Of a stretch of 64,000 bases of DNA, positions 1 to 9,269 are shown piece by piece. Source of the stretch: Candidatus Terasakiella magnetica (lineage in GTDB: Bacteria; Pseudomonadota; Alphaproteobacteria; Rhodospirillales; Terasakiellaceae). A program made the position numbers and the translations under genes. The notes beneath the pieces are model-generated. The model worked only from the letters and a program-made list of their open reading frames with translations. It had not been told where the DNA came from and searched no databases. Location of the stretch: the NCBI RefSeq assembly GCF_900093605.1, contig NZ_FLYE01000005.1, positions 17,959 through 81,958 on the forward strand. Direction: 5' to 3'. Positions within the stretch are counted from its first letter, which is position 1. Each line of letters starts with the position of its first letter.

Positions 1-40
1 CGATACGTGTGGATGTAATGAAAAGAATGCGCAAAATATT

Positions 41-54
41 AGACCTTCGGGTCT
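41..54 (-). terminator. Small hairpin, possible terminator
   Basis: The arms AGACC and GGTCT enclose TTCG, so on the plus strand this is a C(UUCG)G tetraloop hairpin. On the minus strand, downstream of the gene at 73-438, it is followed by the AT-rich run AATATTTT, which could serve as a weak intrinsic terminator. The stem is only five pairs, so this is tentative. Confidence 0.3.
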
Positions 55-72
55 GATGAAACCGTCACTCTT

Positions 73-438
73 TTAAAACTCAATGATGGAACTGTAAAGG
101 GCTAGAAAAACCAGCATCAAAACAGTCGCCCCACTGACCACACCAAGAGCAAACAACATATTCATAAATGTGCGCAACGGATGGCTGGAACGTTCTTCAA
201 AACGACGTTCCTGACTGCGCTTCTCACGCCCACCCACGATGGTGAGATAATATTGTTTTTTGATAAAGGGAATGCTCAAGCGAATATTAATCGGATGTTT
301 GCTCGTCCAGCTCGGCTCTTCAACCGCCTCATTTAAAGAATGACGGCGCCACTCATCCAGCGAGGCCAAGACATCACCTTCAACGGGTAAATTTTCCCCC
401 TCTTGTGACATGTCCGAATCTTTAATTTGCTTGCTCAC
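73..438 (-). CDS. Small single-pass membrane protein of unknown function
   Basis: This 121-residue protein is not one I recognise. The first 60 or so residues are soluble and acidic. A strongly charged Arg/Glu stretch follows at about 70-85, and a single hydrophobic segment at about 92-117 ends almost at the C terminus, so it reads as a tail-anchored or C-terminally anchored inner-membrane protein with the bulk in the cytoplasm. The start taken here is GTG, with an AGG-type ribosome site just upstream; an ATG nine codons further in (start at 411) lacks one. It is transcribed divergently from the NAD-glutamate dehydrogenase gene, and the region between them holds two ATTTAC/GTAAAT palindromes that could control either gene. 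Confidence 0.6.
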   Translation of the reverse strand: MSKQIKDSDMSQEGENLPVEGDVLASLDEWRRHSLNEAVEEPSWTSKHPINIRLSIPFIKKQYYLTIVGGREKRSQERRFEERSSHPLRTFMNMLFALGVVSGATVLMLVFLALYSSIIEF

Positions 439-458
439 ACCGCACCTACTTTTTACTC

Positions 459-555
459 ATTTACGTAAATATACGTGCTCTTGGCCTTATATAAAAGGAT
501 ATATCTGGGGAAAATTCATAATAAATCAACAAATTGCGCGTATTTACTTGTAAAT
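459..555. promoter_or_regulatory. Two related ATTTAC/GTAAAT palindromes in a divergent promoter region
   Basis: ATTTACGTAAAT at 459-470 is a perfect palindrome. ATTTAC-TT-GTAAAT at 542-555 has the same half-sites with a two-base spacer. They lie between the divergent genes at 73-438 and 637-5502. The shared half-sites suggest a common DNA-binding regulator; which one is unknown. Confidence 0.4.
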
Positions 556-599
556 TCGTGATTTTTTCCTAGCCTTTAATATAGAGGAAAAAACCTCAC

Positions 600-653
600 A
601 TGTTTAACGACCCGCAAAAAGTGGGCGAAAACAGGGATGAATGGGATGAATAA
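600..653 (+). other. Possible 17-codon upstream reading frame overlapping the gdh start
   Basis: An ATG at 600 preceded by GAGGA opens a 17-codon frame that ends in TAA at 651-653, overlapping the first codons of the NAD-GDH gene in another frame. The GAGG itself is part of a small inverted repeat (GAGG-N6-CCTC) around 584-597 that could hide the ribosome site. It may be a translationally coupled leader or mere chance. Confidence 0.2.
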
Positions 654-3600
654 GACGCTCTCGAAGTCGGAACAGCAAAAGGCTGACCTCATCAATAAGG
701 TTGCCAAACTCATCAATGACCGCCTGCCCAAAGCTGAAAAGCTTGATGCTGAAAAATTTGTTCGACAATTCTTTGAAAAAGTCCCCCCTCGTGACCTGAT
801 CGGTCGAAACGAGGAAGAGGTTTATGGTTCCGCCCTTGCTTTTTGGCGCTTTGCCTATCAGCGACAAAGTGAGGAAAGCCTCATTCGGGTTTATAACCCA
901 AACTTGGAAGAACACGGCTGGCAAAGCGATCATACGGTTGTTGAAATTTGCACAACAGACCGCCCCTTCTTGGTTGATTCCATTGCATCTGCCTTGGCTG
1001 AACATGATATGACCATCTATCTGACCATCCATCCGGTCATTCAGCTTTGTCGCGAAGAAGATGGACGCCTAAGAGCCACTTGTAATGCCAAAGAGGTCGA
1101 AATTTGTGGCAAGACCTGTGCAAAAGAGTCTTTCATGCTCTTTTTGGTCAATCGCCATTCCAATATGGACCATCTTCAAGAAATCCATGACAGCCTTACC
1201 CATTGCTTGGAAGAAGGCAACGCCGCGGTTCGTGACTGGCTTAAAATGCGTGATTTCGCTCAAGAAACCACTGATCATCTCACAAAAAAACTGCCCAATG
1301 CCAAATCCGAAGAATACCGTGAGTTTTGCGATTTCATGCAGTGGGTCCATGATGATCATTTCACCTTCTTAGGGGCCTGTGATTTTGAGATTAAGGGAAA
1401 AACCGTTGTCCCGGTAATGGATGGGGCTTTAGGCATCTTGTCTAATCCAAAATCCAATATTTTAGATGAGATCAGCCAGCTTGCCACCAGCCCGGCCTCA
1501 GAAAAAGGCCGTTTCACCGAAGACAGCACGCCCATCATGCTGGCAAAAACATCCCATAAGTCCATGGTCCATCGCCCGGTTTATATGGATGTAGTTTGCA
1601 TCAAACGTTATGGTGCAAAAGGCAAAGTTATTGGTCAACGGGTCTTTGTCGGGCTCTTTACATCTGCGGCCTACAGCCGTGCCCCCCATGACATTCCGCT
1701 CATGCGCATGAAATCAAGCCATGTCATGCAAAAGGCAAATTTTGAGCCCTCCAGCCATAACCGAAAAGCTTTGGCTCATATCATCGATACATTCCCACGC
1801 GATGAGCTGTTTCAAATTTCTGAAGATGACCTTTATGAAATTTGTATGGGTGTTCTCCATCTACAAGAGCGCCAGCGCGTGGCCCTATTTGTGCGCCAAG
1901 ATGATTTCAAACGTTTTGCCTCCTGCCAGATTTATATCCCGCGCGACAGTATGACGACTGAGCTGCGCCATCTCATGCAGGATATCTTGGAGCGCGCCTT
2001 TAACGGTGAAGTCATGGCCTTTTACACCCAGATTGGGGATGCGCCACTGGCCCGCTTACATGTGATTGTCTCCACACCGGGTAAACGCAAAAAGTCCGTT
2101 GATATTTTTGAAGTTGAATCTCAACTGATTGATGCGGCGCGCAACTGGCCTGATCAATTGCGCGACCAGCTTGTCACCAGCAATGGGGAAGAAAAAGGCC
2201 TTGAGCAGTTCCGCCGTTATGGCAGTGCTTTTCCCGCAGGCTATATTGAAAGCCACAATGCAGCCGTCGCCGTTTCAGATATCACCAAGCTTGATGATGT
2301 GATTGAAACTGGTGAGCTTCAACTCAGCCTTTATCGCCCGATTGAAGCAGCGCAAAATGTGGTGCGCTTTAAGCTTTATCATCCCAATAAAGCCGTGCCG
2401 CTTTCTCATGTTTTACCCATGCTGGAAAATATGGGGCTGTTGGTTTTAGATGAGCATCCTTATCCCATTAAGCCAAGCCAGGCCGATATGGATGTCATCA
2501 TGATGCATGATTTCGGGCTGGAAACCTCAACGGGTGAAGGGGTCGATCTTTCTGCCATTCGCAAAAGTTTCCAAGAAGCTTTTCGCCATGTCTGGAACGG
2601 CAGTGTTGAAAATGACGGTTTTAACCGTCTGGTTATTCAGGCAGGCATTCAGCCTTGGCCTGTTATGTTGCTGCGCGCTTTATGTAAATACCTGCGCCAA
2701 GCCAATATTCCGTTTTCACAAACCTATATGCAGCGTGCCCTTGCCTATAACCCGCAAGTCACCCGCTTATTGATTGATCTTTTCTATGAGAAGTTTGATC
2801 CAGAGCGTCAGCAAGATGACAAGAAAATCAACAGCATTCGCAGTGAAATTCTAGATATCCTTGATAGCGTACAAAATGCCGATGAAGACCGGATTTTGCG
2901 CCGCTTCCTCAACCTGATTGATTGCACATTGCGCACAAACTATTTCCAAAAAGAGCGCGGCACGGGAGAAGTTAAAAATTACGTCTCCTTCAAGTTCAAC
3001 TCTATGGAAATTGAAGACCTGCCCTTACCGCGGCCTTGGCGTGAAATTTTCGTCTATAGCCCGCGCATCGAAGGAGTGCACCTGCGTGGTGGTCCGGTTG
3101 CGCGCGGTGGCCTAAGATGGTCTGATCGCCGGGAAGATTTCCGCACTGAAATCCTTGGTCTGGTAAAAGCCCAGCAAGTGAAAAACGCCGTTATTGTACC
3201 TGTGGGTTCAAAAGGCGGCTTTGTGGTCAAACAACCGCCAAATGAAGGCGGGCGCGATGCCTTTATCAGTGAGGGCATTGAATGTTACATCACCTTTATT
3301 CGCGGTCTGCTTGATCTCACCGATAATTATATCAGCGGCAAAGTCATCCCGCCCCAACAGGTTATTCGCCATGATGACGATGATCCTTATCTGGTAGTTG
3401 CTGCCGATAAGGGCACCGCGACTTTTTCTGATATCGCCAACCGTGTCTCTGAAGAATACGGCCATTGGCTGGGCGATGCCTTTGCTTCTGGCGGGTCTGT
3501 TGGCTATGACCATAAGAAAATGGGCATCACCGCCAAAGGGGCGTGGGAATCGGTCAAACGCCATTTCCGTGAAATCGGTAAAGACATCCAGACGCAAGAT

Positions 3601-5502
3601 TTCACTGCTGTTGGTGTCGGTGATATGGGCGGTGATGTTTTTGGTAACGGCATGTTGCTGTCCAAACACATCCGTTTGGTCGCTGCCTTTAACCATATGC
3701 ATATTTTCATTGATCCCAATCCAGACTCAGCCAAATCATGGGAAGAGCGCAAACGCCTGTTTGATGCGGTTAAAGGCTGGGATCATTATGATACATCGCT
3801 CATTTCAAAAGGCGGCGGTATCTTTGAGCGTTCCGCCAAGCAAATTGATATCACCCCTGAAATTCGAAAAGCCTTAAGCCTGCCTAAAAACACCAAGTCG
3901 CTTTCCCCCAGCGAGCTTATTCGCGCCATCTTAAAATCAGAGATCGAACTGCTCTGGTTTGGGGGCATTGGGACCTACATTAAGGAAAGCCACGAATCAG
4001 ATGCAGATACGGGCGATCGCGGCAATGATGCGATTCGCATTGATGCACCAGAGCTGCGCTGTCAGGTTATTGGCGAGGGCGCCAACCTTGGCTGTACGCA
4101 AAAAGGTCGGATTGAATATGCCTTACATGGCGGGCGCAACAACACCGATGCCATTGATAACTCAGCTGGGGTGGATTGTTCTGACCATGAAGTAAACATC
4201 AAAATTCTGGTCAACCAAGTGGTTGCTGATGGTGATATGACCACCAAACAACGCAACAAACTGTTAGAACAGATGACCGATGAGGTCTCAGAACTTGTCT
4301 TGCGTGACAACTACCTGCAAAGCCAAGCCATCACCATGATCCATGAACGCGCAACTGACTTGCTTGATCAACAAGCCCGCTTGATGAAATATCTTGAGCG
4401 CAATGGGCGTTTGGACCGTGATGTGGAAGTTCTGCCCAATGATGAAGTGCTGGCTGAACGTCAAGCTGCGCAAAAAGGCCTGACCCGACCGGAAATTTCT
4501 GTCTTAATGCCTTATGCTAAAATCTGGCTTTATGATCAGTTACTGGAATCAAAACTACCGGATGACCCCCGTCTTGAAGAAGACCTCATCCGTTATTTCC
4601 CCTCTGACCTTCAACAGACATTTGAATCTCAGATTACCAAACATATGCTGCGTCGTGAAATTATCGCAACCCATATCACCAATTCCCTGATCAACCGTGT
4701 GGGCGGCACATTTGTTACCCAGACTATGGAAAATACCAATGCCACACCGGATGATATTGCGCGTGCCTATCTCATCACCCGAGATTCATTTGGCCTGCGC
4801 GAAACATGGGAAGAAATTGAAGCCTTGGATAACAAGGTTTCAGCCCAAGAACAGGTGCGTATGCTCATTCAGGTAAACCGCCTGATTGATCGCGGCACCA
4901 AATGGTTCTTGCGCAATTGTGAACACCCCATTGATATCGGCAAAACCGTTGAAGCCTTTTCAGATGGGCTACAAAAACTTGGCGAGCGCCTTGAAGACGT
5001 CTTGCCTGAAAATGTACTTGCAGCCCATCTAAATCAGGCCCAGACCTTTATTGATAATGGCGTGCCTGAAAAGCTTGCCAAAAGTGTTGCCGGTAAAGTG
5101 GTTCTGGTTTCTGGCTGTGATATTGTCGGCATTGCCCATTCACGCGATATGGATGTGGTTAATGTCTCAAAAATCTACTTTGCTGTTGGCGCGCGCTTTG
5201 ATCTGGGATGGATGCGCGCAACAGGCGAGCAACTCGGCCTGAAAAACCACTGGCAAAAACTGGCGGTCGGGGCCTTGATCGAAGACCTCTATACTTATCA
5301 GTCCACCCTGACCTATGGCGCGATTGAACATCATAATAAAGGGGCCGATGCGTTAGATGGTCTTGAGAAATGGATTGAGCAAAACCAAACCGTTGTAGAC
5401 CAAACCGACCAGATGCTGGCAGAAATGAAAACCACACCAGGTGTTGATTTCGCCATGTTAACGGTTGCTGCCAAACAACTGCGCGATATGATCTCTCAAT
5501 AA
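637..5502 (+). CDS. gdhB: NAD-dependent glutamate dehydrogenase, large (180 kDa) class
   Basis: The 1621-residue product matches the length of the large bacterial NAD-GDH family, which oxidatively deaminates glutamate to 2-oxoglutarate and ammonium in the cytoplasm, usually in the catabolic direction. The N-terminal half is the ACT-like regulatory region typical of the class. The catalytic part begins near residue 815 with GGLRWSDRREDFRTE and contains the substrate-binding GSKGGF near 858. The nucleotide-binding part shows GVGDMGGDVFGN near 996. A second ATG three codons downstream (646) is also possible. It is a single-gene unit ended by a strong hairpin at 5505-5541. Divergent palindromes upstream suggest regulated expression. 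The family assignment is secure. Confidence 0.97.
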   Translation: MNGMNKTLSKSEQQKADLINKVAKLINDRLPKAEKLDAEKFVRQFFEKVPPRDLIGRNEEEVYGSALAFWRFAYQRQSEESLIRVYNPNLEEHGWQSDHTVVEICTTDRPFLVDSIASALAEHDMTIYLTIHPVIQLCREEDGRLRATCNAKEVEICGKTCAKESFMLFLVNRHSNMDHLQEIHDSLTHCLEEGNAAVRDWLKMRDFAQETTDHLTKKLPNAKSEEYREFCDFMQWVHDDHFTFLGACDFEIKGKTVVPVMDGALGILSNPKSNILDEISQLATSPASEKGRFTEDSTPIMLAKTSHKSMVHRPVYMDVVCIKRYGAKGKVIGQRVFVGLFTSAAYSRAPHDIPLMRMKSSHVMQKANFEPSSHNRKALAHIIDTFPRDELFQISEDDLYEICMGVLHLQERQRVALFVRQDDFKRFASCQIYIPRDSMTTELRHLMQDILERAFNGEVMAFYTQIGDAPLARLHVIVSTPGKRKKSVDIFEVESQLIDAARNWPDQLRDQLVTSNGEEKGLEQFRRYGSAFPAGYIESHNAAVAVSDITKLDDVIETGELQLSLYRPIEAAQNVVRFKLYHPNKAVPLSHVLPMLENMGLLVLDEHPYPIKPSQADMDVIMMHDFGLETSTGEGVDLSAIRKSFQEAFRHVWNGSVENDGFNRLVIQAGIQPWPVMLLRALCKYLRQANIPFSQTYMQRALAYNPQVTRLLIDLFYEKFDPERQQDDKKINSIRSEILDILDSVQNADEDRILRRFLNLIDCTLRTNYFQKERGTGEVKNYVSFKFNSMEIEDLPLPRPWREIFVYSPRIEGVHLRGGPVARGGLRWSDRREDFRTEILGLVKAQQVKNAVIVPVGSKGGFVVKQPPNEGGRDAFISEGIECYITFIRGLLDLTDNYISGKVIPPQQVIRHDDDDPYLVVAADKGTATFSDIANRVSEEYGHWLGDAFASGGSVGYDHKKMGITAKGAWESVKRHFREIGKDIQTQDFTAVGVGDMGGDVFGNGMLLSKHIRLVAAFNHMHIFIDPNPDSAKSWEERKRLFDAVKGWDHYDTSLISKGGGIFERSAKQIDITPEIRKALSLPKNTKSLSPSELIRAILKSEIELLWFGGIGTYIKESHESDADTGDRGNDAIRIDAPELRCQVIGEGANLGCTQKGRIEYALHGGRNNTDAIDNSAGVDCSDHEVNIKILVNQVVADGDMTTKQRNKLLEQMTDEVSELVLRDNYLQSQAITMIHERATDLLDQQARLMKYLERNGRLDRDVEVLPNDEVLAERQAAQKGLTRPEISVLMPYAKIWLYDQLLESKLPDDPRLEEDLIRYFPSDLQQTFESQITKHMLRREIIATHITNSLINRVGGTFVTQTMENTNATPDDIARAYLITRDSFGLRETWEEIEALDNKVSAQEQVRMLIQVNRLIDRGTKWFLRNCEHPIDIGKTVEAFSDGLQKLGERLEDVLPENVLAAHLNQAQTFIDNGVPEKLAKSVAGKVVLVSGCDIVGIAHSRDMDVVNVSKIYFAVGARFDLGWMRATGEQLGLKNHWQKLAVGALIEDLYTYQSTLTYGAIEHHNKGADALDGLEKWIEQNQTVVDQTDQMLAEMKTTPGVDFAMLTVAAKQLRDMISQ

Positions 5503-5504
5503 AG

Positions 5505-5541
5505 AAAAAAGCCCTCGCATCATCTGTTTGCGAGGGCTTTT
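5505..5541 (+). terminator. Rho-independent terminator after NAD-GDH
   Basis: The arms GCCCTCGCA and TGCGAGGGC are perfectly complementary (5511-5519 and 5529-5537), with an A-run before and TTTT after. Because it is flanked by both runs it can work in both directions, serving the convergent grpE gene as well. Confidence 0.9.
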
Positions 5542-5572
5542 GATCTTCTATCTAAGATATTTTTACTTTAGA

Positions 5573-6280
5573 TCAGGTTTCCTGATTAAGCTTTTCACCT
5601 GACTCAGCGCCTGCATTTTCATAAGCATCCGTGGCAGCAGCGGCTTCATCAGCTGGGGCTTCCTCAGAAGGGGCTTCATATTTTGGACCGCCTTTTGTCA
5701 CACCAACCATGGCTGGACGCAACAAACGGTCATGGATCACATAACCATCCTGCATCACCTGACCAACAAGGCCTGAAGGCTGGCTTGGGTCTTGAATTTC
5801 AAACATGGCTTGGTGCAAGTTATGGTCAAAGGGCTGGCCTGCCGCCTCAATGCGCTTGATACCGGCTTTGTTAAAAGCGTTTTGCAGCTCACGCTCGGTC
5901 ATTTCAACACCTTTGATCACATCGGTGTCTTTCATGTCTTCTGGTGTGCTGTCCATTGCGCGGCTCAGGTTATCAGCCACAGAAACCATTTCACGCGCAA
6001 AGTTGGTCACGCCGTATTTAAGCGCGTCTTGTTTTTCACGCTCCCCACGGCGGCGCACATTTTGCTCATCAGCAACCGCACGCATCCATTTGCTTTTCAT
6101 TTCTGCCAGTTCGGCTTCCAGCTGGGCAACACGATCACCGGCTTTTCCCTCTTCAGCAAACCCTTGAACATCTGCTTCCAGTGTCTCTTCAACCGGGGCT
6201 TCTGCCTGCTGTGGAGCTGCTGTTTCTTCAATGACTTCTTCGTTATTTTCAGGTGTTGCTTGTGTATTTTCGCCTGACAT
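5573..6280 (-). CDS. grpE: Nucleotide exchange factor GrpE (DnaK co-chaperone)
   Basis: GrpE releases ADP from DnaK and so drives the Hsp70 folding cycle. The 235-residue protein has an acidic, low-complexity N terminus (about 1-50), a long coiled coil (about 50-110) and the C-terminal beta domain with the family pattern around FDHNLHQAM and GYVIHDRLLRPAMVGVTKG. A further tail of about 35 Ala/Glu-rich residues follows, longer than in many GrpE proteins. It lies 21 bases downstream of hrcA and is probably co-transcribed. dnaK and dnaJ are not in the window. Confidence 0.97.
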   Translation of the reverse strand: MSGENTQATPENNEEVIEETAAPQQAEAPVEETLEADVQGFAEEGKAGDRVAQLEAELAEMKSKWMRAVADEQNVRRRGEREKQDALKYGVTNFAREMVSVADNLSRAMDSTPEDMKDTDVIKGVEMTERELQNAFNKAGIKRIEAAGQPFDHNLHQAMFEIQDPSQPSGLVGQVMQDGYVIHDRLLRPAMVGVTKGGPKYEAPSEEAPADEAAAATDAYENAGAESGEKLNQET

Positions 6281-6301
6281 TTTGTCTTCTCTTTAACCTA
6301 G

Positions 6302-7339
6302 TTAACCAATTAAACGGCCGATAACCTTAGAGGTATAATCAACCATCGGAATGATGCGCGCATAGTTGATACGGGTTGGACCGATCACACCAATGGCGCC
6401 GACAATTTTTTGATGACCGTCATGAAACGGGGCCACCACCATAGAGCAGCCGGACACGTTAAACAACGGATTGTCCGACCCAATAAATATTTGTACGCCT
6501 TCTGCATGATCCGCAAGGCGCAGAAGCTTTAGCAGGGTTTCTTTCGTTTCCAAAGCCTCAAATAACGAGCGGATGCGTTCTAGGTCGCCAACGGCGGATA
6601 TATCATCCAATAAATGGGCCTGTCCACGCACAATAAGCGAGCCTGAATCAGCTGAACCACCTGCCCATTGGGCCAATCCGGTTTCCACAACGCGGGTTGT
6701 CAGCTCATCAAGTTGCGCCTTATGGCTTTGCAATTCCTTGTTTATTTCATCAACCCCGCCTGAAACGGTTTGCCCAACCAGCTTGGCCCCCAGATAATTA
6801 CTGGCCTGCACCAAGGCACTGGGTGGGATATCAGGTGGGGTTTCAATCACGCGGTTTTCCACCACGCCATTTTCCATCACCATAATCACCAAGGTGCGCC
6901 CCGGTGATAAATTGACAAATTCAATATGTTTCAGCGGCGAATCCGCTTTTGGCGCAAACACGAGTGAGGCACAACCGGACAGGCCCGAAATCATGCCTGA
7001 GGCCTCATTCATCACATCATCAAACTGGCGACCTTTTGCTGCACATTCTGCATCAATGGTGCGCCGTTCCATTTCCGGTAAATCACCAATTTCCATCACC
7101 CCGTCGATAAACAGGCGCAACCCCGCTTCCGTTGGCATCCGCCCGGCAGAGGCATGGGGGGAATGGAGCAACCCCATATCTTCAAGATCAGCCATCACAT
7201 TGCGAATGGAGGCTGGCGATAAGGAATTTTCCAGCAATTTGGAAACCGTGCGTGAGCCCACAGGCTCACCCGTTGCCATATAAGCATCCACAATGCGCCT
7301 AAAAATATCACGCGATCTATCGTTTAAATTACTTAACAT
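6302..7339 (-). CDS. hrcA: Heat-inducible transcription repressor HrcA
   Basis: HrcA represses chaperone genes, typically groESL, by binding CIRCE sites. The 345 residues match the family. An N-terminal winged helix includes the recognition region SPASIRNVMADLEDMGLL (about 40-60), followed by a GAF-like core and the C-terminal GAIGVIGPTRINYARIIPMVDYT. I see no CIRCE inverted repeat before hrcA or grpE, so the gene does not appear to be autoregulated through that element. Heat-shock control could also come from RpoH, encoded at 21866-22756. Confidence 0.96.
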   Translation of the reverse strand: MLSNLNDRSRDIFRRIVDAYMATGEPVGSRTVSKLLENSLSPASIRNVMADLEDMGLLHSPHASAGRMPTEAGLRLFIDGVMEIGDLPEMERRTIDAECAAKGRQFDDVMNEASGMISGLSGCASLVFAPKADSPLKHIEFVNLSPGRTLVIMVMENGVVENRVIETPPDIPPSALVQASNYLGAKLVGQTVSGGVDEINKELQSHKAQLDELTTRVVETGLAQWAGGSADSGSLIVRGQAHLLDDISAVGDLERIRSLFEALETKETLLKLLRLADHAEGVQIFIGSDNPLFNVSGCSMVVAPFHDGHQKIVGAIGVIGPTRINYARIIPMVDYTSKVIGRLIG

Positions 7340-7370
7340 GAAAGAAATTTAGTGCGGATACCCTGATGCG

Positions 7371-8174
7371 TCAATTCTTCTGCTCAGACTTTGCAAATTC
7401 TGCCCAACGATCAACATATTCCAACAAGGTCCGTTGAGCTTCACCACTTTGCAACATTTCCCCATAACGACGCGACACATAGGGCAGAAAAACCTTACAG
7501 GGAGAGCCTTTGGTAAACCCACTATGGATCACGCCGTCATTGATATTGACCTCAAGGGGCTTTACCTGATCACCATTTTTAAGTGTTGAAAAATGCGCCA
7601 ACCCCACATAACGCCCATGAATGAAATATTCCGTGCGACCGCTTAAAAGTTTTTTCAAATTACTTTCTGTGGAAAAACCATCTTCAAGTGTCAAAAATTT
7701 CTGCGCAAATGAATCAAAAGAGCCCCCATAACGGTCCCCGGCATTTTTACCGCCTTTTTTATTGATGAGATCGGCCCATTCATCATATTCAAAGGCTGAA
7801 TTCGCCTTCATAAAAACCGCAAATGGGTTAGGCGCAATCGGTTTTGTGGTAAATTCTAAAAACAGCGCACGCTCTTGGGTTTTCTTTAAGGCAAGCACCA
7901 TATCAAATCGGCCCGCTTTGGCAGAACTCAACACCCGTTTCCACGGCCCCTCATAACGGGCCTCAAACTCTATACCAAGTTCATCAAATATCTTTTTAGT
8001 CAGCGCAACACTGGCCCCAATGATTTTGCCATTAGCCTTCCAGTGATAGGGCGGATATTCAGGATGGGCCGTTGCAATGACTTTGTTGCATTCATGGGCC
8101 TGAGCGGGCCTTGCCAACCCCATAAGCCCCATAAAAACAGCCAAAAACAAAAGTCTCATAAAGCAGACACCCAT
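7371..8174 (-). CDS. Orphan periplasmic binding protein, family 3 (amino-acid type)
   Basis: The 267-residue product has a signal peptide (MRLLFLAVFMG... ending near ARPAQAHE) and the bilobal SBP family 3 pattern: ATAHPEYPPYHW at the mature N terminus, then a KKIFDELGIEFE helix. The signal peptide fits a start at the second ATG (8159) better than the first (8174). No permease or ATPase gene is nearby, so it may feed a distant transporter or act as a sensor. It lies between hrcA and the divergent DUF3126-rph operon. A second orphan of the same fold is at 57210-57905. The ligand cannot be read from the sequence. Confidence 0.8.
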   Translation of the reverse strand: MGVCFMRLLFLAVFMGLMGLARPAQAHECNKVIATAHPEYPPYHWKANGKIIGASVALTKKIFDELGIEFEARYEGPWKRVLSSAKAGRFDMVLALKKTQERALFLEFTTKPIAPNPFAVFMKANSAFEYDEWADLINKKGGKNAGDRYGGSFDSFAQKFLTLEDGFSTESNLKKLLSGRTEYFIHGRYVGLAHFSTLKNGDQVKPLEVNINDGVIHSGFTKGSPCKVFLPYVSRRYGEMLQSGEAQRTLLEYVDRWAEFAKSEQKN

Positions 8175-8327
8175 TTAATTACCAGACCACAATAGCACAT
8201 TTTCAGCCTTGCTTCTTTATCTTTACCATGGCTTCCTCAATCTTCTTGCGTGTTAACTATTGTCCTTGACCAAAACCCTATGGTACACCCGAGTTAACAA
8301 ATTCACGCTGTATGGGAATACGAAAAA

Positions 8328-8546
8328 ATGATCACGATGGACGAAATCCAAAAAGTCACCGCGCACCTGCGCAAAACATTTGGTAACGACAAAATCCGCA
8401 TCCAACCGCCAAAGAAGCCGGAACACCCGATTGAAGTCTATGTTCTGGACGAATTCATTGGCGTGCTGCACCGTGACGAAGACGAAGGCGAAGTGTCTTA
8501 TGATCTCAATATCTCCATCATCGAAGACGATCTGATCGACCTATGA
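8328..8546 (+). CDS. DUF3126 family protein
   Basis: This 72-residue soluble protein fits the alphaproteobacterial DUF3126 family: [15 protein letters not shown] at the N terminus, [19 protein letters not shown] in the middle and an acidic tail. No function is established. Its stop overlaps the rph start (ATGA), so the two are translationally coupled. ATG codons at 8328 and 8337 are both possible starts. Confidence 0.85.
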   Translation: MITMDEIQKVTAHLRKTFGNDKIRIQPPKKPEHPIEVYVLDEFIGVLHRDEDEGEVSYDLNISIIEDDLIDL

Positions 8547-9265
8547 CACGTCCAAGCGGCCGCGCTGCCGACCAACTGCGCGACATCAGCTTTGAAATGG
8601 GTTTCTCCAAATATGCAGAAGGTTCCTGCCTGATTAAATTTGGTGACACCCATGTTTTATGCACCGCCACCGTGGAAGAAAAAGTCCCCGGTTGGATGCG
8701 TGGCTCCGGTGAGGGCTGGGTGACAGCAGAATATGGCATGTTGCCACGCTCCACCCACGGTCGCATGCGTCGTGAAGCCTCAAGCGGAAAACAATCGGGT
8801 CGCACACAAGAAATTCAACGCCTGATCGGTCGCTCCTTGCGCGCGGTCTGTGACCTTAAAGCCATGGGCGAAATTCAAGTCCGTGTGGATTGTGATGTGA
8901 TCCAGGCTGATGGCGGGACACGCACAGCCTCCATTACGGGGGCCTATGTCGCCATGTATGCGGCTTTTCAAAAAATGAGGGAAGAAGGCAAGTTGGAAAC
9001 CATTCCGCTCACTTGTGAAGTGGCTGCGGTTTCTTGTGGTATTTTTGAAGGCACGCCTGTTCTTGATCTGGATTATGATGAAGACAGTAACGCTCAGGCT
9101 GATGCCAACTTTGTGCTCACAGGCAGCAATGGCATTGTGGAAATTCAAGGTACAGCCGAAGAAGATCCCTTTTCCCAAGATGAATTCATGCAACTTCTTA
9201 GCCTTGCCCAAAAAGGCATTGGGGAGTTAGCTATTAAACAGCGTGAAGCCTTAGGTCTGGAGTAA
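8543..9265 (+). CDS. rph: Ribonuclease PH
   Basis: RNase PH is the phosphate-dependent 3'-5' exoribonuclease that trims tRNA 3' ends. The 240-residue length is standard. Family signatures visible are [14 protein letters not shown] near 35, the phosphate-binding region around [17 protein letters not shown] (about 85-100), and [21 protein letters not shown] (about 113-132, quoted in parts in the family profile). It overlaps the DUF3126 gene by four bases and is followed four bases later by rdgB, forming a compact operon. Confidence 0.98.
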   Translation: MTRPSGRAADQLRDISFEMGFSKYAEGSCLIKFGDTHVLCTATVEEKVPGWMRGSGEGWVTAEYGMLPRSTHGRMRREASSGKQSGRTQEIQRLIGRSLRAVCDLKAMGEIQVRVDCDVIQADGGTRTASITGAYVAMYAAFQKMREEGKLETIPLTCEVAAVSCGIFEGTPVLDLDYDEDSNAQADANFVLTGSNGIVEIQGTAEEDPFSQDEFMQLLSLAQKGIGELAIKQREALGLE

Positions 9266-9269
9266 AATC

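Noticed and set aside
604..1032. Open frames on the minus strand opposite the NAD-GDH gene, including those near 3208-3702
   Set aside because: They mirror the codon pattern of the real gene, lack recognisable domains and have no ribosome sites. They are shadows.
7340..7370. CIRCE element before hrcA
   Set aside because: No TTAGCACTC/GAGTGCTAA pair or near match is present in the gap or just inside the upstream gene.
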